Assembly (NCBI RefSeq): GCF_008831285.2
Contig: NC_045147.1
Span: 15,292,854 to 15,356,853, forward strand
Source of the DNA: Nymphaea colorata
Taxonomy: Eukaryota; Streptophyta; Magnoliopsida; Nymphaeales; Nymphaeaceae
Length of the DNA: 64,000 nt
Direction of reading: 5' to 3'
In this document: one piece after another, positions 38,472 to 50,583 of the stretch
Position numbering within the stretch: position 1 is the first letter of the stretch
Layout of the letters: each line of letters opens with the position of its first letter
The notes under the pieces: model-generated
The model's database searches: none
The model's input: only the letters and a program-made list of their open reading frames with translations
What the model was told of the DNA's origin: nothing
Translations under genes and position numbers: made by a program

Positions 38472-41400
38472 ATGCATGAGTGTGTGCACACATGAGATGG
38501 CAGAAGTTTCTAGCATGTGAGTATGCAATACTAAACAGACAGTTGCACTTTCCAGAAAACTTTCAGGACCGGAGAAAATTCATATTGTATCCAATAAGCT
38601 TTTCAAACAGTCAAAAGCAGCTAACACTGATGGGGTGGTGGGGCAAGCACTGTGATTCATCATACAATACATCTAGACATTGTGACACAATAGGACCAAC
38701 CAGTATAGCAAACTTCTAGAACTAGTTCGTACACAGGGATGTGCTAGAACCGTGGCCCATGCCATCAACCAACATGGTACTTCAAAAGCACCAAAAACTT
38801 TATTGTTCCTTTGCTGCTCTTCAACTAATGCGTAGGACACTACAAATATTTCTTGTGTTACATGAATTCTGTTCTTCTGTCTTATTAATCAGGACTGTTT
38901 GATTGTGTTACAGGCTTATTTTGTACCAAATTTAATTTAGAATTGATTTTATTGAACTACAAAAAGCATTAATTACGTGGCATGTACAGCATTACTATGT
39001 ATATTATTTAGGGGCTCACCAACATCCATTAAGATACATGATGACCCCTTAAAACCACAAGGGCCAACTGGCATACTCTTTTTCGTATGAAGGAAGAAAT
39101 AATGCAGGGTTTCATGCAATTAAGAAATGAATTGAAAGAACAAAAATGATGCTTTAAACATCTGCACTGGAAAATCCGTGCAATATTTGTACATGAGCAT
39201 CTATGAGCATATTCTACCATAATGCAAGTTCTTGCAAATATTAAGTGAGAAAAAACCTTCCGGATGAGGATGTCTTTGTGTCCGCAAGCATTATATAAGA
39301 GCAACTGAATTACTGCATCCAAATATCCCCTGCTATTAGGAGCAAGCAAAACAGAAGACAGATCATTGGTGGTCATGACATGGAGAAATGTAAACAAGGT
39401 GCGTTGAAGCTCCTGTAGTTCACGGATTTCCTGCATGGTAAGGACAAGAAAAAGAGTTTAACTTTTAGAAAGTTAAATTGTAATATAAGCCTAATAGTTA
39501 TCGAATATTCCAACAGTGGAGTGGAGAACCCACTAAAACCAAACATCGGGACTGCAAAGGAAAAAAGAAAGAACCAACCATAATAAACATGTTTTATTTT
39601 AGTAAAAGCAATCGATACACTGGGAAAACAACTATATGTGAAGGAGACTAATTAATAGTCCGAAACTAACACTATTTTCCCAGATTACTGAAAGTCATGA
39701 TGCACCAGATGTCAGATGATAAATACTAGATATAAATTGTTGTCCAAATCAATGGCACGACGCAGCTTCATTTTATTAGTCAAAAAAGCACCTAGAACCT
39801 AGGTGGCCATTTTCTCAACTAGGCTTTGCCAGATAGGCACCTAATGAAAAAATGTAGGAAAATATCTTTAATCTCCTTTTCTCTTCTTTTCTTCTACTTT
39901 TACCCTTATTATTTTTCTTCTACTTTTTTTTCTCTTTTTCTTCTTTTCCATCTCCTTGTTCTTCTTCTTTTTTGTCCTTTTTTCCCTTCATTCACTCGCT
40001 TTGGCCTGCCTATCAACACTTAGCTCTTTTGCAGGTCCACTGCCTAGTGCCTAGGCCGACCTAGCACCTTTGACTACTAAGATCTTCATAACCAAGACAA
40101 AAATGAAATTGGAACTACGATTGGACCCAGAAATGGAGCATATAACTTAATTTTTTTCAGGCTGCCTCGTTGAATAGCTTGCTTGAAGCCTTAAACATGA
40201 AATTCAAGCCATGATATGATCTAGACATGTAATATGCAGCTAAAAGTTCCAGTTTGCGTGGGACCACATCAAAAGTCCAACAGCCTAATAAATGTCTTCA
40301 ATGACTTAAGGTGTTCAATCCAAATTTTGAACCGGAGGCAGAACCCAAATGACACTAAGCACAATAACTGATGGGTGGGGCAAATATTTTAACATCAAGT
40401 CATGCCCTAAGAAGCATGCTATGTAGCAGACCAGGCAAACCGGCCTGAACAGCAAATCATACTCTTGTCAGCAAGCATCAATTGAATGGAGCCATGGACC
40501 AATTGCACCACCTATCTGCATAAGCGAATAATTGATGTCTTACCTAGATCTCAACTGTAACCACAGCTCCACTTGACAGCAAATAGTTAAAAAAAAAAAA
40601 AAAAAGAAAGAATACCTCGAAAGCCTCATTCTTTTGAGTCTTGACCTTGTGAACACATCTTACAAGTTCACTTCTCAATTTCTGTTCTTTATGCTTGCCT
40701 ATGTTTCATAAAGTACCTTTCAGGTTTCATCTGAAAGAACATGTATAAAGAATGATATCTATCTTCCTGTAATGAGAAATGGCCAGGACAAATATTATCA
40801 TTACCATCCCATATTATGGCACATTGGCCAACATCTACCATATTCTTAAATCAATTTAAGTTCATAGAATAAAAGATAAAGTGATAAATCTATAGTACAA
40901 GGCAATACATAAGAATATATCTCAGTTGATATGTCATACGAGAGTAAATTGATATGCCACCAATACCATCTTTACAACATTGTCTAGGACGAATATTGTG
41001 ACCATACTTGTGGACGAATAATTGAAAAGGTGCACAGATTTGCATGCGTATGGGAAACTGTCTTTACATTTTCATTTACATGCAAAAAGTATTTTCACCG
41101 GTAGTTCATAAAAATTGATTACCTGCCAAGAGTAAATTCACTGCCTTGGTGCAAAGGATACTACAAATGACGATGCATTGGTGACATAGCAAATTAACTT
41201 AAACAAAGCAGTCTTCATTAGCATTGACAACTATCCTACCTCAGTATTACTTCCTGGCCCTGAGGGAAATAAATCCTTCGGAAGAACATGGAACACACGA
41301 CTTGCAATAGAAGGAAATATTTCTTCCATGATGCTGCCCATTGCAGTCTTGAACTTGAGTATCAATTGATTGATTAACACCAGAAAGCCCACCATTTCTT

Positions 41401-44400
41401 TTGTCTGTAATCACACAAAACCACATTCAAATTTTCTCCTAACGAATAAGACAGGAGGCAGCTTTGAGATTTTGCATTCAAACACAAAAGAGTGTGTATG
41501 AGTACACATATACCAGACATATTTTGAAATTTCATAGAGAAAAAAAAAAGATTAAATTGATATCTCCTAACGAATAAGACAGGAGGCAGCTTTGAGATTT
41601 TGCATTCAAACACAAAAGAAATGACTTGCACACATGCACATCTGCACACAAAGTATTTGGAGATCAACTTATATAGGCATGAGAACACCATCTACACATA
41701 CCACACTAGACCCACCAAGGAATACAAAATCAAGCAATCAAGAAACAAAGAAAATCATAACAAAGCAGTGAGCTGAAGCATTAAATAGGAGAAAGGATGA
41801 AAATCATGAAGTATGTTAACCAGCAAAAAAAAAGAGGAAAAGAGAGATGCTTCAAGAAATACCAGTTGATATAAGAACACTAGAACAGATAAAGGGCTAG
41901 TAACCTCCCTGTGTGGATGATTACAGGTGAAAAGGTAATCACATTCCACATGCTAACAGAAAAGCTAGAAAGTGTACCCCAACAAGTTCATAGATATAGC
42001 AACAAGATTATGTCCCAAAACAATCAAAAGCAGGACAGGCAGAACACTGCAATCAAAGCACGTGAAACAGTGAATTATTCATTATATTTATTGCCCTCAA
42101 TGAGAATAGCCTTTAGAACAGGACAGGGCTTAATTAAGGCAAAAATAGACAGGAAGATGACGCAATTGTGCAACTTTATTATCCAAATGTGCATATATGG
42201 AGCATAAATGAGTATGACACTGTAATTTGCTATTTGTATGCATACCAGTGTATAAAGTCTGCCAGGGAGAGATCATGGAACAGTGTACATAACAAACTGA
42301 AAACAAACAAGGAAAAACATGTCACTTCCATCTGTCTTCTTCATACCTAATGAATTAGAAACTCAACCTGCTGTTTTGGAAGTGAGACACTTAAAATCTC
42401 GTTTCATCAATTTGTGTACCAAGGAGATCAACATAGTTATAACAGCCTGACTTACAGGAAATGTCCTCTTATCATGTCAGAAAGGATGCCACTCTTTCAT
42501 CAATATTGAATTTCATTTCACTTAAACAACCACCAACTGTACATCTAACAGGAAAACTGATTCATTACTCACAGCAAGGACATCCCAGGCACAGGGGTCC
42601 CAACTGCCAGAAGGCACTTAATTTTAAGATAAATGTAGAGCTTTTGTTTCATTTACCATGATGATGACACTGCCTATTGCAATGCAGCAAAAAAACTGAT
42701 GGCAACGTTTTATTTCTCAAAAGATATTGGAATAGTACTCACAGCAAATCAAGCATAAGCAACCATTTTTTGCCTTTTAAGTGCTCCAATGTAAGCAACA
42801 ATCCCTGTACAAACCTCACTATCCACAAGCAACTGCTCCAATGCCCTAGGTAGGTACGGAAATATGCATGCTCCTAGAGTGTCGACCATGCGATGAACAA
42901 AAGATGTGACCTGCATTATTTAAGGCCAGCAATGAGGAAAATTAAAGAAGTTTATACTTTATGGAAAAAAAAAGAGAAGTTGCTAAAACTGCAAACCTTT
43001 GTCCTTAGTTGTTCATTCTTTGGGAATACCAGGAGAACCTTAAGGAGAACATCCAATGTCTGCAGTTCACATAAGTCAGGATATATTTCAGGCAACAGGG
43101 AAAGCATGCTTGAGTTGCTAAAAAAAACAGAGAAGAAAACCAGCATTACAATCATTCACCAACAGATAGAACGTGCTTTGTTAGAGAGGTCATGCAATAC
43201 AGAAGAGGAACTGAAATTCTGAGCATTCATTAGATGCCATAAATCACAAAAGTTGACCTTTACCTGCTTAAACATGATGCCAATGGTCGGTCGGCTAGCT
43301 GTAACAAGTCGCTCGCTAAAGCCCTAGCCATTACAAGAAAAAATTTAGTGTGCATAAGGTAAAATGCAACTCTCCAACTCTTCAAGGTACAAATCACATA
43401 ATACGGTAGAAATTAGAATATATATGTTCTAAATGAAAACGCCGTCACAGAACAACCAGAACAAGCCCATAGATGAGAAGGCGACGCTCTCAATTGACAG
43501 TGTCAATAATACAAGAGACTTAACCATAGTTGCACAATTTTAAAGAATGAATGAAGAAACCATACTTGCTAAATGAAATGATGAAAATTATAACATTAAA
43601 ATGTTCAGCGGGATAATTAAAAATTTTAGCATTAAACATTTGTAAGAAAAGGTACCTTGCTAAGTGAATTTATTGCCGAGATTATTTGTTGGACATATGC
43701 TACTTTTGCAGATAATTCTGCAGGATCATCATCTGTTTTGACACTTGAAAGCAGTGTATCGACCTGGACACAAGAAAAAAGATTGTCAAACCACACCAAA
43801 GAGATATTCAGAAAAAAATTATGAATCAATGGAAGGCAGCACAAAAGCGCCAATGCAAATATAACTCTGTGGCTTTTACCTGCTGACAGAGAGGAATGAG
43901 CAACAAGGAGAGGTATTCCGACTGCTTCTCCGGGGATACATCCTCCATTCCAATCAACATTCCTATTGCCTATACATTGATAAACAACGAATAGACACTC
44001 CATTAAAGAATCAAAAGCACTCTCTTGCAAAGAAACCTTGAAGACTACATGGAAGGATTTGAAAGCACCCAACAGGAAAGGAATTTCTACTAGGAAGAAA
44101 CTGCATACCTCAAATATGTGGCTTCCATCCAGGTCTTTCAATGCCCATTCCAACCGTGTCAAACGAACCATAGTATCTTGCAAGCTCTGGTAATAAATGG
44201 GCCAAAAACAGCAATGAAATAGGACATTACAGAAGCACTAAATTATGATACTATGAGGACAACTACCGGTTTATGAACATTTCAACAAAGTACCTGCAAG
44301 ATCGTCTCTATGAACGGCAGAAGGTTTACTCTCAATACCTTCACTATTCTCATAAACAGATAACTTGCACGACGGCTGACATTGATGTTGGGATGACGAA

Positions 44401-46021
44401 TACCTCTCTCATCCAGAAACGCGGCCAGAACAAGTGGGATATATTGAGTGTGCTCATGAACGAACCCGACATATCTGCTTATCGTCTCCAAGTAAACAAG
44501 AGCTACCAGTCTATGTGAGTGAAAGGAGAATTTTGCTGACAGAAGCATCGGCATCATCTCACTTAACAGCCCAGTTCCAGTTCTGATCCCTTCCTCGTTA
44601 ATCGCCTCTCCAAGTGCGTAAAAAAGCGATATCGCCGACTCTACGTCCTCAAACTCTACTTCTGCAGAACCCAATACTGCTGCTGCCAATGAATTCATGA
44701 CGAACAACTGAGTGACGTCTTGCGCAATCCTCGACACGCTCCGGAACAATACGAACAGATCTTTTCTGTACTCGGTCATCCTCTCTTCCTCTTCTCTCCC
44801 AATCTTATCAGGCAAATCGAGACTTTCCCTATAAGCAGGATCGTAACGAATCTTCCCGCGAATCACCTCCAGTATCTGACCCAAATGCAGCATCTGCTTC
44901 TCCTTCAACGGTGACAACGTCTTCATCTTAGAGACGTAAGCGGAGAGGAACTGCAGAGAGCTGAATGTCGTCTCCTCTTCACTGCGTTGCATCACGTAGA
45001 AAATAGATGGCAACACCTCGTCCAAGAGCTCCACACTCTCATTATAAATATCCTCCGATTCCAGTCGCTTCGAACACTCCAACACCTCTGTGGCGTACCC
45101 GAGCAGCAGCGAACCCAAACTAGAACCCAATTCAGATTCTTCATTTTCGACAACCATTCCAAAAATCCTACTGATACGCAAGCTCCTCAAGAGCGTGAGC
45201 TTTGCCTTCGGCTCCATTCTCTTCGACACCATTGCCAGAACGCACCCTGCTGAAGACGCCCGCAACTGATCAGGGTGCCCATCGACGAGGATAGTCTCGA
45301 AGAGCATGGGGAGGAAGACGTCATTCGCGATCAATCCGATATCTATCCAATTGACGTACCTCCGCATTGTGTCCAGGACGAAGGCCGCAAGCTCCGGCTT
45401 GGAGCTCTTGTACAGGACAACCACATCGTACCAAGCCCTCACAATCTGTGGCACGCATTGCTGCCGCATTGCATCCTTCACGTGGGCGGAAACCCTGACC
45501 TCCTCGGGGCTCCTCGGATAATCCAGGCTGATGAGCTCGTCGTCCAGGGCGTTCAGAACTCTGCAGAACATGTCGATCACCGCCGCACCCTTGCGCAGAT
45601 GCGGCAGGAAATCGAGGAAGGCCGACGACCACGGCGATGGGTACTCAAAGAAAACAAGAGTGACGAAGACCTGGGCGAGCTTGTTCTTAATGAAGGCCGG
45701 ACCATCCAGAACCCTCGCTCCCGCCGATCCCTCGTCGAGACCGTCCGCACAAGCAATCGAAGCGACCGACTTCCGAACGAACAACCGCTCTTCTGCGTCC
45801 ACAGACGAGAAACGGTCGCGGACGACCTCCTGCACTGTCTTGAGGCACCAGAACTGAACCTGCGGAAATGTGCAGAATAGAACCTTCTCCATACAGACTC
45901 TGCAGATTCCTTGAGACTCCTTAATCCGCTGGCAGTAGGCGGTCACCTGCGACTTCAGGCCAGGATCGACACTGCCCGACTCATCAAAACTGATTATGAT
46001 CGCCCTCTCTAAATCATCCAT
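35956..46021 (-). CDS. PSD: Exportin-T (tRNA nuclear export receptor; PAUSED/XPOT ortholog), 13 exons
   Basis: It carries tRNA out of the nucleus with Ran-GTP as an importin-beta family HEAT-repeat receptor. The exons, all bounded by GT-AG, are: 46021-44294, 44186-44109, 43969-43880, 43763-43656, 43323-43264, 43059-42997, 42910-42815, 41404-41240, 39430-39257, 37885-37820, 37679-37581, 36725-36579 and 36045-35956. Every exon length is a multiple of three, and together they give 987 aa plus TAG. That is the length expected of plant PAUSED, as best I recall. The protein opens MDDLERAIIISFDESG. The Xpo1-type domain lies near residues 90-250, with QVQFWCLKTVQEVVRDRF at about 54-71. Conserved C-terminal blocks include GFSERLVTASRP, ACVQIFVKLIKDWC, NLAEQYCQKLQ and the end NGSLVFR. 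I chose the ATG at 46021 over the in-frame one at 46048 because the family starts MDDLE. Exon 1 alone encodes 576 residues. Introns hold microsatellites (37148-37194, 38440-38469) and local duplications. No disruption was seen. Confidence 0.95.
36319..36480. repeat. Diverged tandem duplication in the last intron of exportin-T
   Basis: Two copies of about 75-90 bp share CTGAAG.ACATAGTGGAAG.TAACA, then AAAGATGCCTAC and TGCTCATTT. They begin near 36324 and 36414. The divergence suggests an older event. Confidence 0.7.
37148..37194. repeat. (AT)n microsatellite in exportin-T intron 11
   Basis: An uninterrupted AT run of about 46 bp lies between exons 11 and 12. Confidence 0.97.
38440..38469. repeat. 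(TG)n microsatellite in exportin-T intron 9
   Basis: About 15 TG units, next to an AG-rich run near 38330-38346 and an A18-20 tract at 38222-38240. Confidence 0.95.
41435..41618. repeat. 56-bp perfect direct repeat in exportin-T intron 7
   Basis: 41435-41490 and 41563-41618 are identical, starting TCTCCTAACGAATAAGACAG and ending CATTCAAACACAAAAG, and the copies start 128 bp apart. Unlike most duplications in the window, unique sequence separates the copies. Confidence 0.95.
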
Positions 46022-46425
46022 GGCCACCCTTCTTCCACCACCACCCAAAAACCCCCGCCGCCACCACCACCCCTCCTCTGCCCCGCTTCCTTCCTCTCAG
46101 CCCAAACCCTAAGATAAACAAGTGGGTGCATAAAAATAAGCAGTTGCTTTCTTCTTCCCTTTTTACGTTTTTCTTAACATGGGTCCTCTTCTTTCTACCA
46201 TTCCAGGTTGGTACTGGTGAATGGTGATTCAAAGCAGGAAGAATAGTTGCAGAGAGAGAGAGACAGAGAGACAGAGAGAGAGAAAGTACTGACCTGAGAG
46301 GCTTTGGTGGATGTGGGGGGTTTATGGAGGGAGGAAAAGGAATCTTGGGGAGGCCAATGATCGAGATGAAGGGTCTGTGTTGAGTTTCACATGAAAGGGA
46401 CGGCGCTCCTCTCTTATATAAGGAT
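46022..46425 (-). promoter_or_regulatory. Promoter and 5' leader of exportin-T
   Basis: A palindromic CTTATATAAG at 46413-46422 supplies a TATA box about 390 bp upstream of the ATG. The leader contains a pyrimidine-rich (CT)n tract at about 46251-46285 on the transcribed strand. CTCAG|GTCAGT near 46293 and TTTATCTTAG near 46111 look like donor and acceptor sites, so a leader intron of about 180 bp is plausible. The intron is an inference and would not change the protein. Confidence 0.5.
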
Positions 46426-47424
46426 TTCTTCGTTTTTGGAAGCGATTCTGAGCAACCGCTCTTGTGGATGGCATTTATAACTTACAAGAAGGCGACCCCT
46501 CGTGAATCAAAAGCACCAATTTGCCCTCTCTCCCCATGAATTCACTGGTTTGAGGCCCTCAATTTTTTTTATCATTCACTGCTCCCCAAGTTCTTCAACT
46601 TTCTTGGGCATCAAGAATACGGTAAGCAACGACTTTACAAATGCAGCAAGTCTTGCAGAACCATGAATCATTATCATAAATTTCCCTTCCATATTCAAAA
46701 TGTGGCAAATTTAACATGACAGTGGCATACAAAATCGTGATATTTTCAGTTCTTTTCCTAATTTTAACTCATAAAAGCCTTGCTTATTAATTGTCAGCTA
46801 TGTCTGTAAAAACTTTTGCGCGTTAAAATCTGTGTACATTCGCAGAAACTTTTACATACTTATTGAAGGTATTAAAAGACGAATCTAATGTATTCAGACA
46901 AAACTTACCAAGCGCAGAACATCGGACATTCATTATGTTTCTCGTTTTCCATCCGATATCTAAAAAAAATGAGTACAGCCAAAAGCTTAGAATGTTTCGC
47001 CAATAATTTTAATGCAGTTTCCAACAGCAGACCTCTTATTAGATGCTTAATTTGTATAAATACATGTCTTTTACAAAATAATCAAGCATAATCACATTTA
47101 ATATTTTCAATTAACCAGAAGCACTTAGAACTTTGAGGAATGGGTCTGAGTGGAAACCTAAGTAGTGGGGAAGTGTAAATGTGATCTCTGCAACTGAATC
47201 TTAGATTCAAAATAAAGTTTAACCACAATTGGTCGATTATTACTACCCCAACTGTTGGATCTTTTAACTCTTTAGAAGTTTTGTTTGCTTACTTTAGAAA
47301 ATGGATTTCTAGGTCATGACGATTTTAACACAGTATGTGTATTTAATAAAAAAACTTATTGTAAACACACTTTTTTTCATTTTTTTATTTGGATCATATA
47401 CATGACCTAATTGTATCCAAAAAA

Positions 47425-47612
47425 TTAGACATAAAAAAGAAATTTGATATCTGATTAAGAAATTGAATCGGACTCAAACTTAAGAAAGACATCTAGTTAC
47501 ATTCAGATATCCATAAATATCAAGTTGAGTTCGAATCAGATTCAGTTTTAAATGAATATCATATATCCAGTTTAGAATTCCGATTCGGATCAGCTTTTCA
47601 GTTGTTCACCCT
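47425..47612. repeat. GATTC/GAATC-rich dispersed repeat, copy 3
   Basis: The segment contains GAATCGGACTCAAAC, TTCGAATCAGATTCAG and CCGATTCGGATCAGC, and ends TTGTTCACCCTAAC (GTTAGGGTGAACAA on the other strand). It resembles the segments at 23712 and 34283. Confidence 0.5.
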
Positions 47613-48429
47613 AACTTTGTAAGCCTTTTTTTTTTTTTTTCTAGCACTTCAGTATCCTCCTAATTTCTTTCAAGGTCTCTCCAATTTGTTATGTTCATTT
47701 ACCTTTTGCTACACAAAAACAAAGAGTGTGTCCAAGTTTAATTTATAATAACGCGAAAAGCAAATGTCTATATGCGATCTGTTGTTTTTATCTTTTGTAA
47801 AAAATGACATCATAGTTTCGATACAGCAGGTTTGAGATTTCTTCTGTTTTGGGGATTAAAAATTTTAAATGAACCATGGATGCCATTCTTTTTTTTGTAA
47901 TTCATTTACATAATGAGCAAAATGATGCATATAACATCTTGTTTTATTGTTTACAAAGTTTGTGTTGTTTAGTTTTGTCAAAACTAAAGAAGAAAAAAGA
48001 ATATCAGTACTAACATAAAAAAAAAAACATATTATATATTTTATTTAGATTTCTTTAAAGCTTAGAACATAAGAAAACGTACAATTTATTATTTGAATCC
48101 TAAAAGAACACATTTCCTTTTTAGTTCGAAAGAAATGACTTTTTTTGTTATAAAAAAAAAAATCTCATCCGAAGGAAAATCTTAACGTGGACAAATTATA
48201 TGAAGTTTCCATAACTTTTGAAAAAATATTTGATAAGCATACGTTTCAGACTATAACTAAAAACATAAAAAGATACAATAAAACATAAGAGCACAAAAAA
48301 CAAGTCTAACTTTCCAGAACTCTATCATGTTAAAACGGGATCATGTTACATCTAAAGTTATTATAATACGCTATATAATGTCAAGAAAAATTATCTCATC
48401 TCTTGATATAGAAAAAAATAAATTTGAGT

Positions 48430-48960
48430 GTCACCTTGCAGTTTGAGTAGAAGTTTGCGCACCTTTGTAGGCAGATGTGGGCTTGTGTAGGCAATTGCCC
48501 ACACGATCCATATAGTTCACTTAGTTTATGTATTAATACCTCGTGAATATCTACTTCTTGGTCGTCCTTCAAAAGTTACAATTGAAGCAGCTTCCGACTC
48601 TGTCACTGATCCCATGGTTGGAGAAATGGTGGCTGCATTCATCATAATGCCTAGAATTTTAAATGCACAAGCAAGGTGTTTTCCTTGTGAAGAAAATGCA
48701 CGTTGTGTATCTTTCATAAAAGATTTATTACAAAAATTTGTATACCTTTAACATATTTTTGAAGAGCTACCTCATATTTGAGCAATTATAGATAGCCGTG
48801 TGGGTTCACAAACAATTCTCGAATTGGTGCTTTCTTTTTAGCTGCTGAAGGAAAACCATTAAAACTAATGTTATCAAAATCAACGAATTCCAAGTTTGAA
48901 TTTCATGCAGATACGACACTCGATTCAGGTAGTTTTTTCTAAATAAACATTAGATCTAGC
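48430..48960 (+). pseudogene. Unrecognised coding-like fragments, probably decayed transposon or gene
   Basis: On the plus strand a frame from about 48555 to 48740 reads GRPSKVTIEAASDSVTDPMV, followed by a hydrophobic GEMVAAFIIMPRILN and a Cys-containing stretch. A second piece at about 48835-48940 reads AAEGKPLKLMLSKSTNSKFE. Stops and frame changes separate them. Composition and residue use look like former coding sequence, but I do not recognise the family. The minus-strand frame at 48526-48717 is less protein-like. Confidence 0.3.
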
Positions 48961-49398
48961 TTTAATTTACTGTTGAAAAGAGCCATTGATTTTTTTTAAA
49001 ATATTATTATTTAGGTAGTGTTTGGATGACACCCTAAAAAAAAGTCGTCTGTATTTTTAAATTAATTTAATCAATTTTTCAAACCTGGTTTGCGTATTCG
49101 GGTGACATATTCAAAATGACATTTTCTTTATGAAAAACCTATTACTCAACATACTTTTAAAAACATAGTTTTGTCAAAATTGGGTTTTCACTAACCCAAA
49201 TTTTTTACTATTATCTAAGCACATCTTAAACAATGTTTTGCCTTCAAAACAACTGTTTTGAGGGCGTCATTCGAATGCACCTTTTTAACTTTTTCTATTA
49301 CTACTGGATTCAAGTATTGCCTACTGTAATTTCTCAAGCCTTAGGTACCTTTTTTGAATATGTTAAAGGTGAAAGCTGCTGTGGTTAAAGAATTAAAA

Positions 49399-49436
<38 letters not shown>

Positions 49437-49639
49437 ATATGGCTTAATCGGACAAGCTTGCTGCTTTTAAAATTAGGTACAGTTTTTTAGTAGCATTAAA
49501 AAATTAATAGCTATCTTTTTTAAACTTTCTGTTACAGTTTTTAAGCGCTTTATAATTTGTCATTCTATTTCTAAAATGATTTTTTAATATTTTCCAGTTC
49601 AGAACAATTGAGCCGATCAATCGATGAATCTCGGCAGCA

Positions 49640-50200
49640 CCGCCGATTGTGAAACAAATCAACCAGACAAGTTCTCACGCCCTTCTCGAGTTGATTTCTC
49701 TTTTATCGAGTAAAAAGCGATATGTTTTCATAAAACTGAAACTCAAATTGACAGAAATGCAGAACCGACAGAGCCGCTCCATTGACGATGGGCTTTGGCT
49801 TCAAAGAGTTTTCTCAATCTCAAAGGCAAAGCAAAGCTCTGCTTCTTCCCCATTATTGTCCTTTGGAGGGGAAACCCAGAAAAAGGACTGTCCGCAATGT
49901 ATTGGAACTTCATCTTCGTTCAACAAAAGCTTTAGTGCGTCTCCTCGAAAACATACTCCTTCCATTCCCAGAAAGGCGTGTGAAATTGAAGCCCCATGTG
50001 AGCTGCACTGTCCCCTCGGTCGCACGGAATCCGAGACCTGTTATTCACAGGCCGTCGCCTGTTTTTTTGCATAAACTCGGTGATGAACATGACCGACCAA
50101 CTCTGGGTTGGGCTGTGACGCCAGAATCGAACGTTATGGCCATTTCCTTTGAGATGAGAGAGCATGAACTCGTTTGAAGGGGAAGAATCCATGGAAGGAA
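49640..50200. other. GC-richer segment with overlapping open frames, unrecognised
   Basis: Plus-strand frames of 141 codons (49649-50074) and 131 codons (49782-50177) overlap minus-strand frames of 74-86 codons, so coding direction cannot be judged. The segment is clearly less AT-rich than its surroundings and stops at the CATTG where the outer copia integrated. It could be a captured or truncated gene piece whose other part lies beyond the element at 60398. I recognise no domain. Confidence 0.3.
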
Positions 50201-50229
50201 CACTGCGTTTTCTGTCCTTCCATGCATTG

Positions 50230-50518
50230 TGTTAGAACAGCAACCTTCTCTAAAGATCAATTACCATAATTGGTTTTTTCTCAACAAGGAAATTGGGCAA
50301 CAATTATAAACCAACGTTCAAGTTATTTATGAAAGTGCCTCACGCTTTCCTTCCTTCTTTAATACTTTCTTGATGTATAAGGGCATGATTGATTGTATTG
50401 ACAAAACAATGATCAAAATTCAAAAAGGTTGGTTTTCTCTTGCTCGTGGATGTAGGCTATAACTGGTGTCCCCTTTTCTCTCTACCGTCTTCTTCTTTCA
50501 TTAAATCTCAGTTTATCA
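50230..50518 (+). repeat. Outer copia 5' LTR
   Basis: 289 bp, TG...CA. Compared with the 3' LTR it lacks about 18-20 bases around CTGAACCACGTAAAAG and has many point differences. TGGTATCATGAAC, the primer-binding site, starts right after it at 50519. Confidence 0.93.
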
Positions 50519-50583
50519 TGGTATCATGAACAGTAAAAAGTACATCAAAGGCAAAATCTTCAAGCTTCAAGCACCGAGTCATT

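Larger units (their letters stand above)
46426..50229. other. Intergenic region left of the nested retrotransposons
   Basis: The segment is AT-rich. It contains a GATTC-type repeat (47425-47612), an unrecognised coding-like piece (48430-48960), a (TA)n tract (49403-49434) and a GC-richer open segment (49640-50200). Near 49438 the string TATGGCTTAATCGGACAAG resembles a pol III A box, but I see no matching B box. No complete gene is supported. Confidence 0.5.

Noticed and set aside
43081-43130. Upstream extension of exportin-T exon 6 to a TTTTTAG acceptor near 43120
   Set aside because: It would put the junction out of phase. The CTGCAG acceptor at 43060-43062 keeps phase 0 and gives the conserved TLDVLLKVL start.
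45275-45880. 201-codon plus-strand frame
   Set aside because: It lies antisense to exon 1 of exportin-T, whose minus-strand reading matches a known family throughout.
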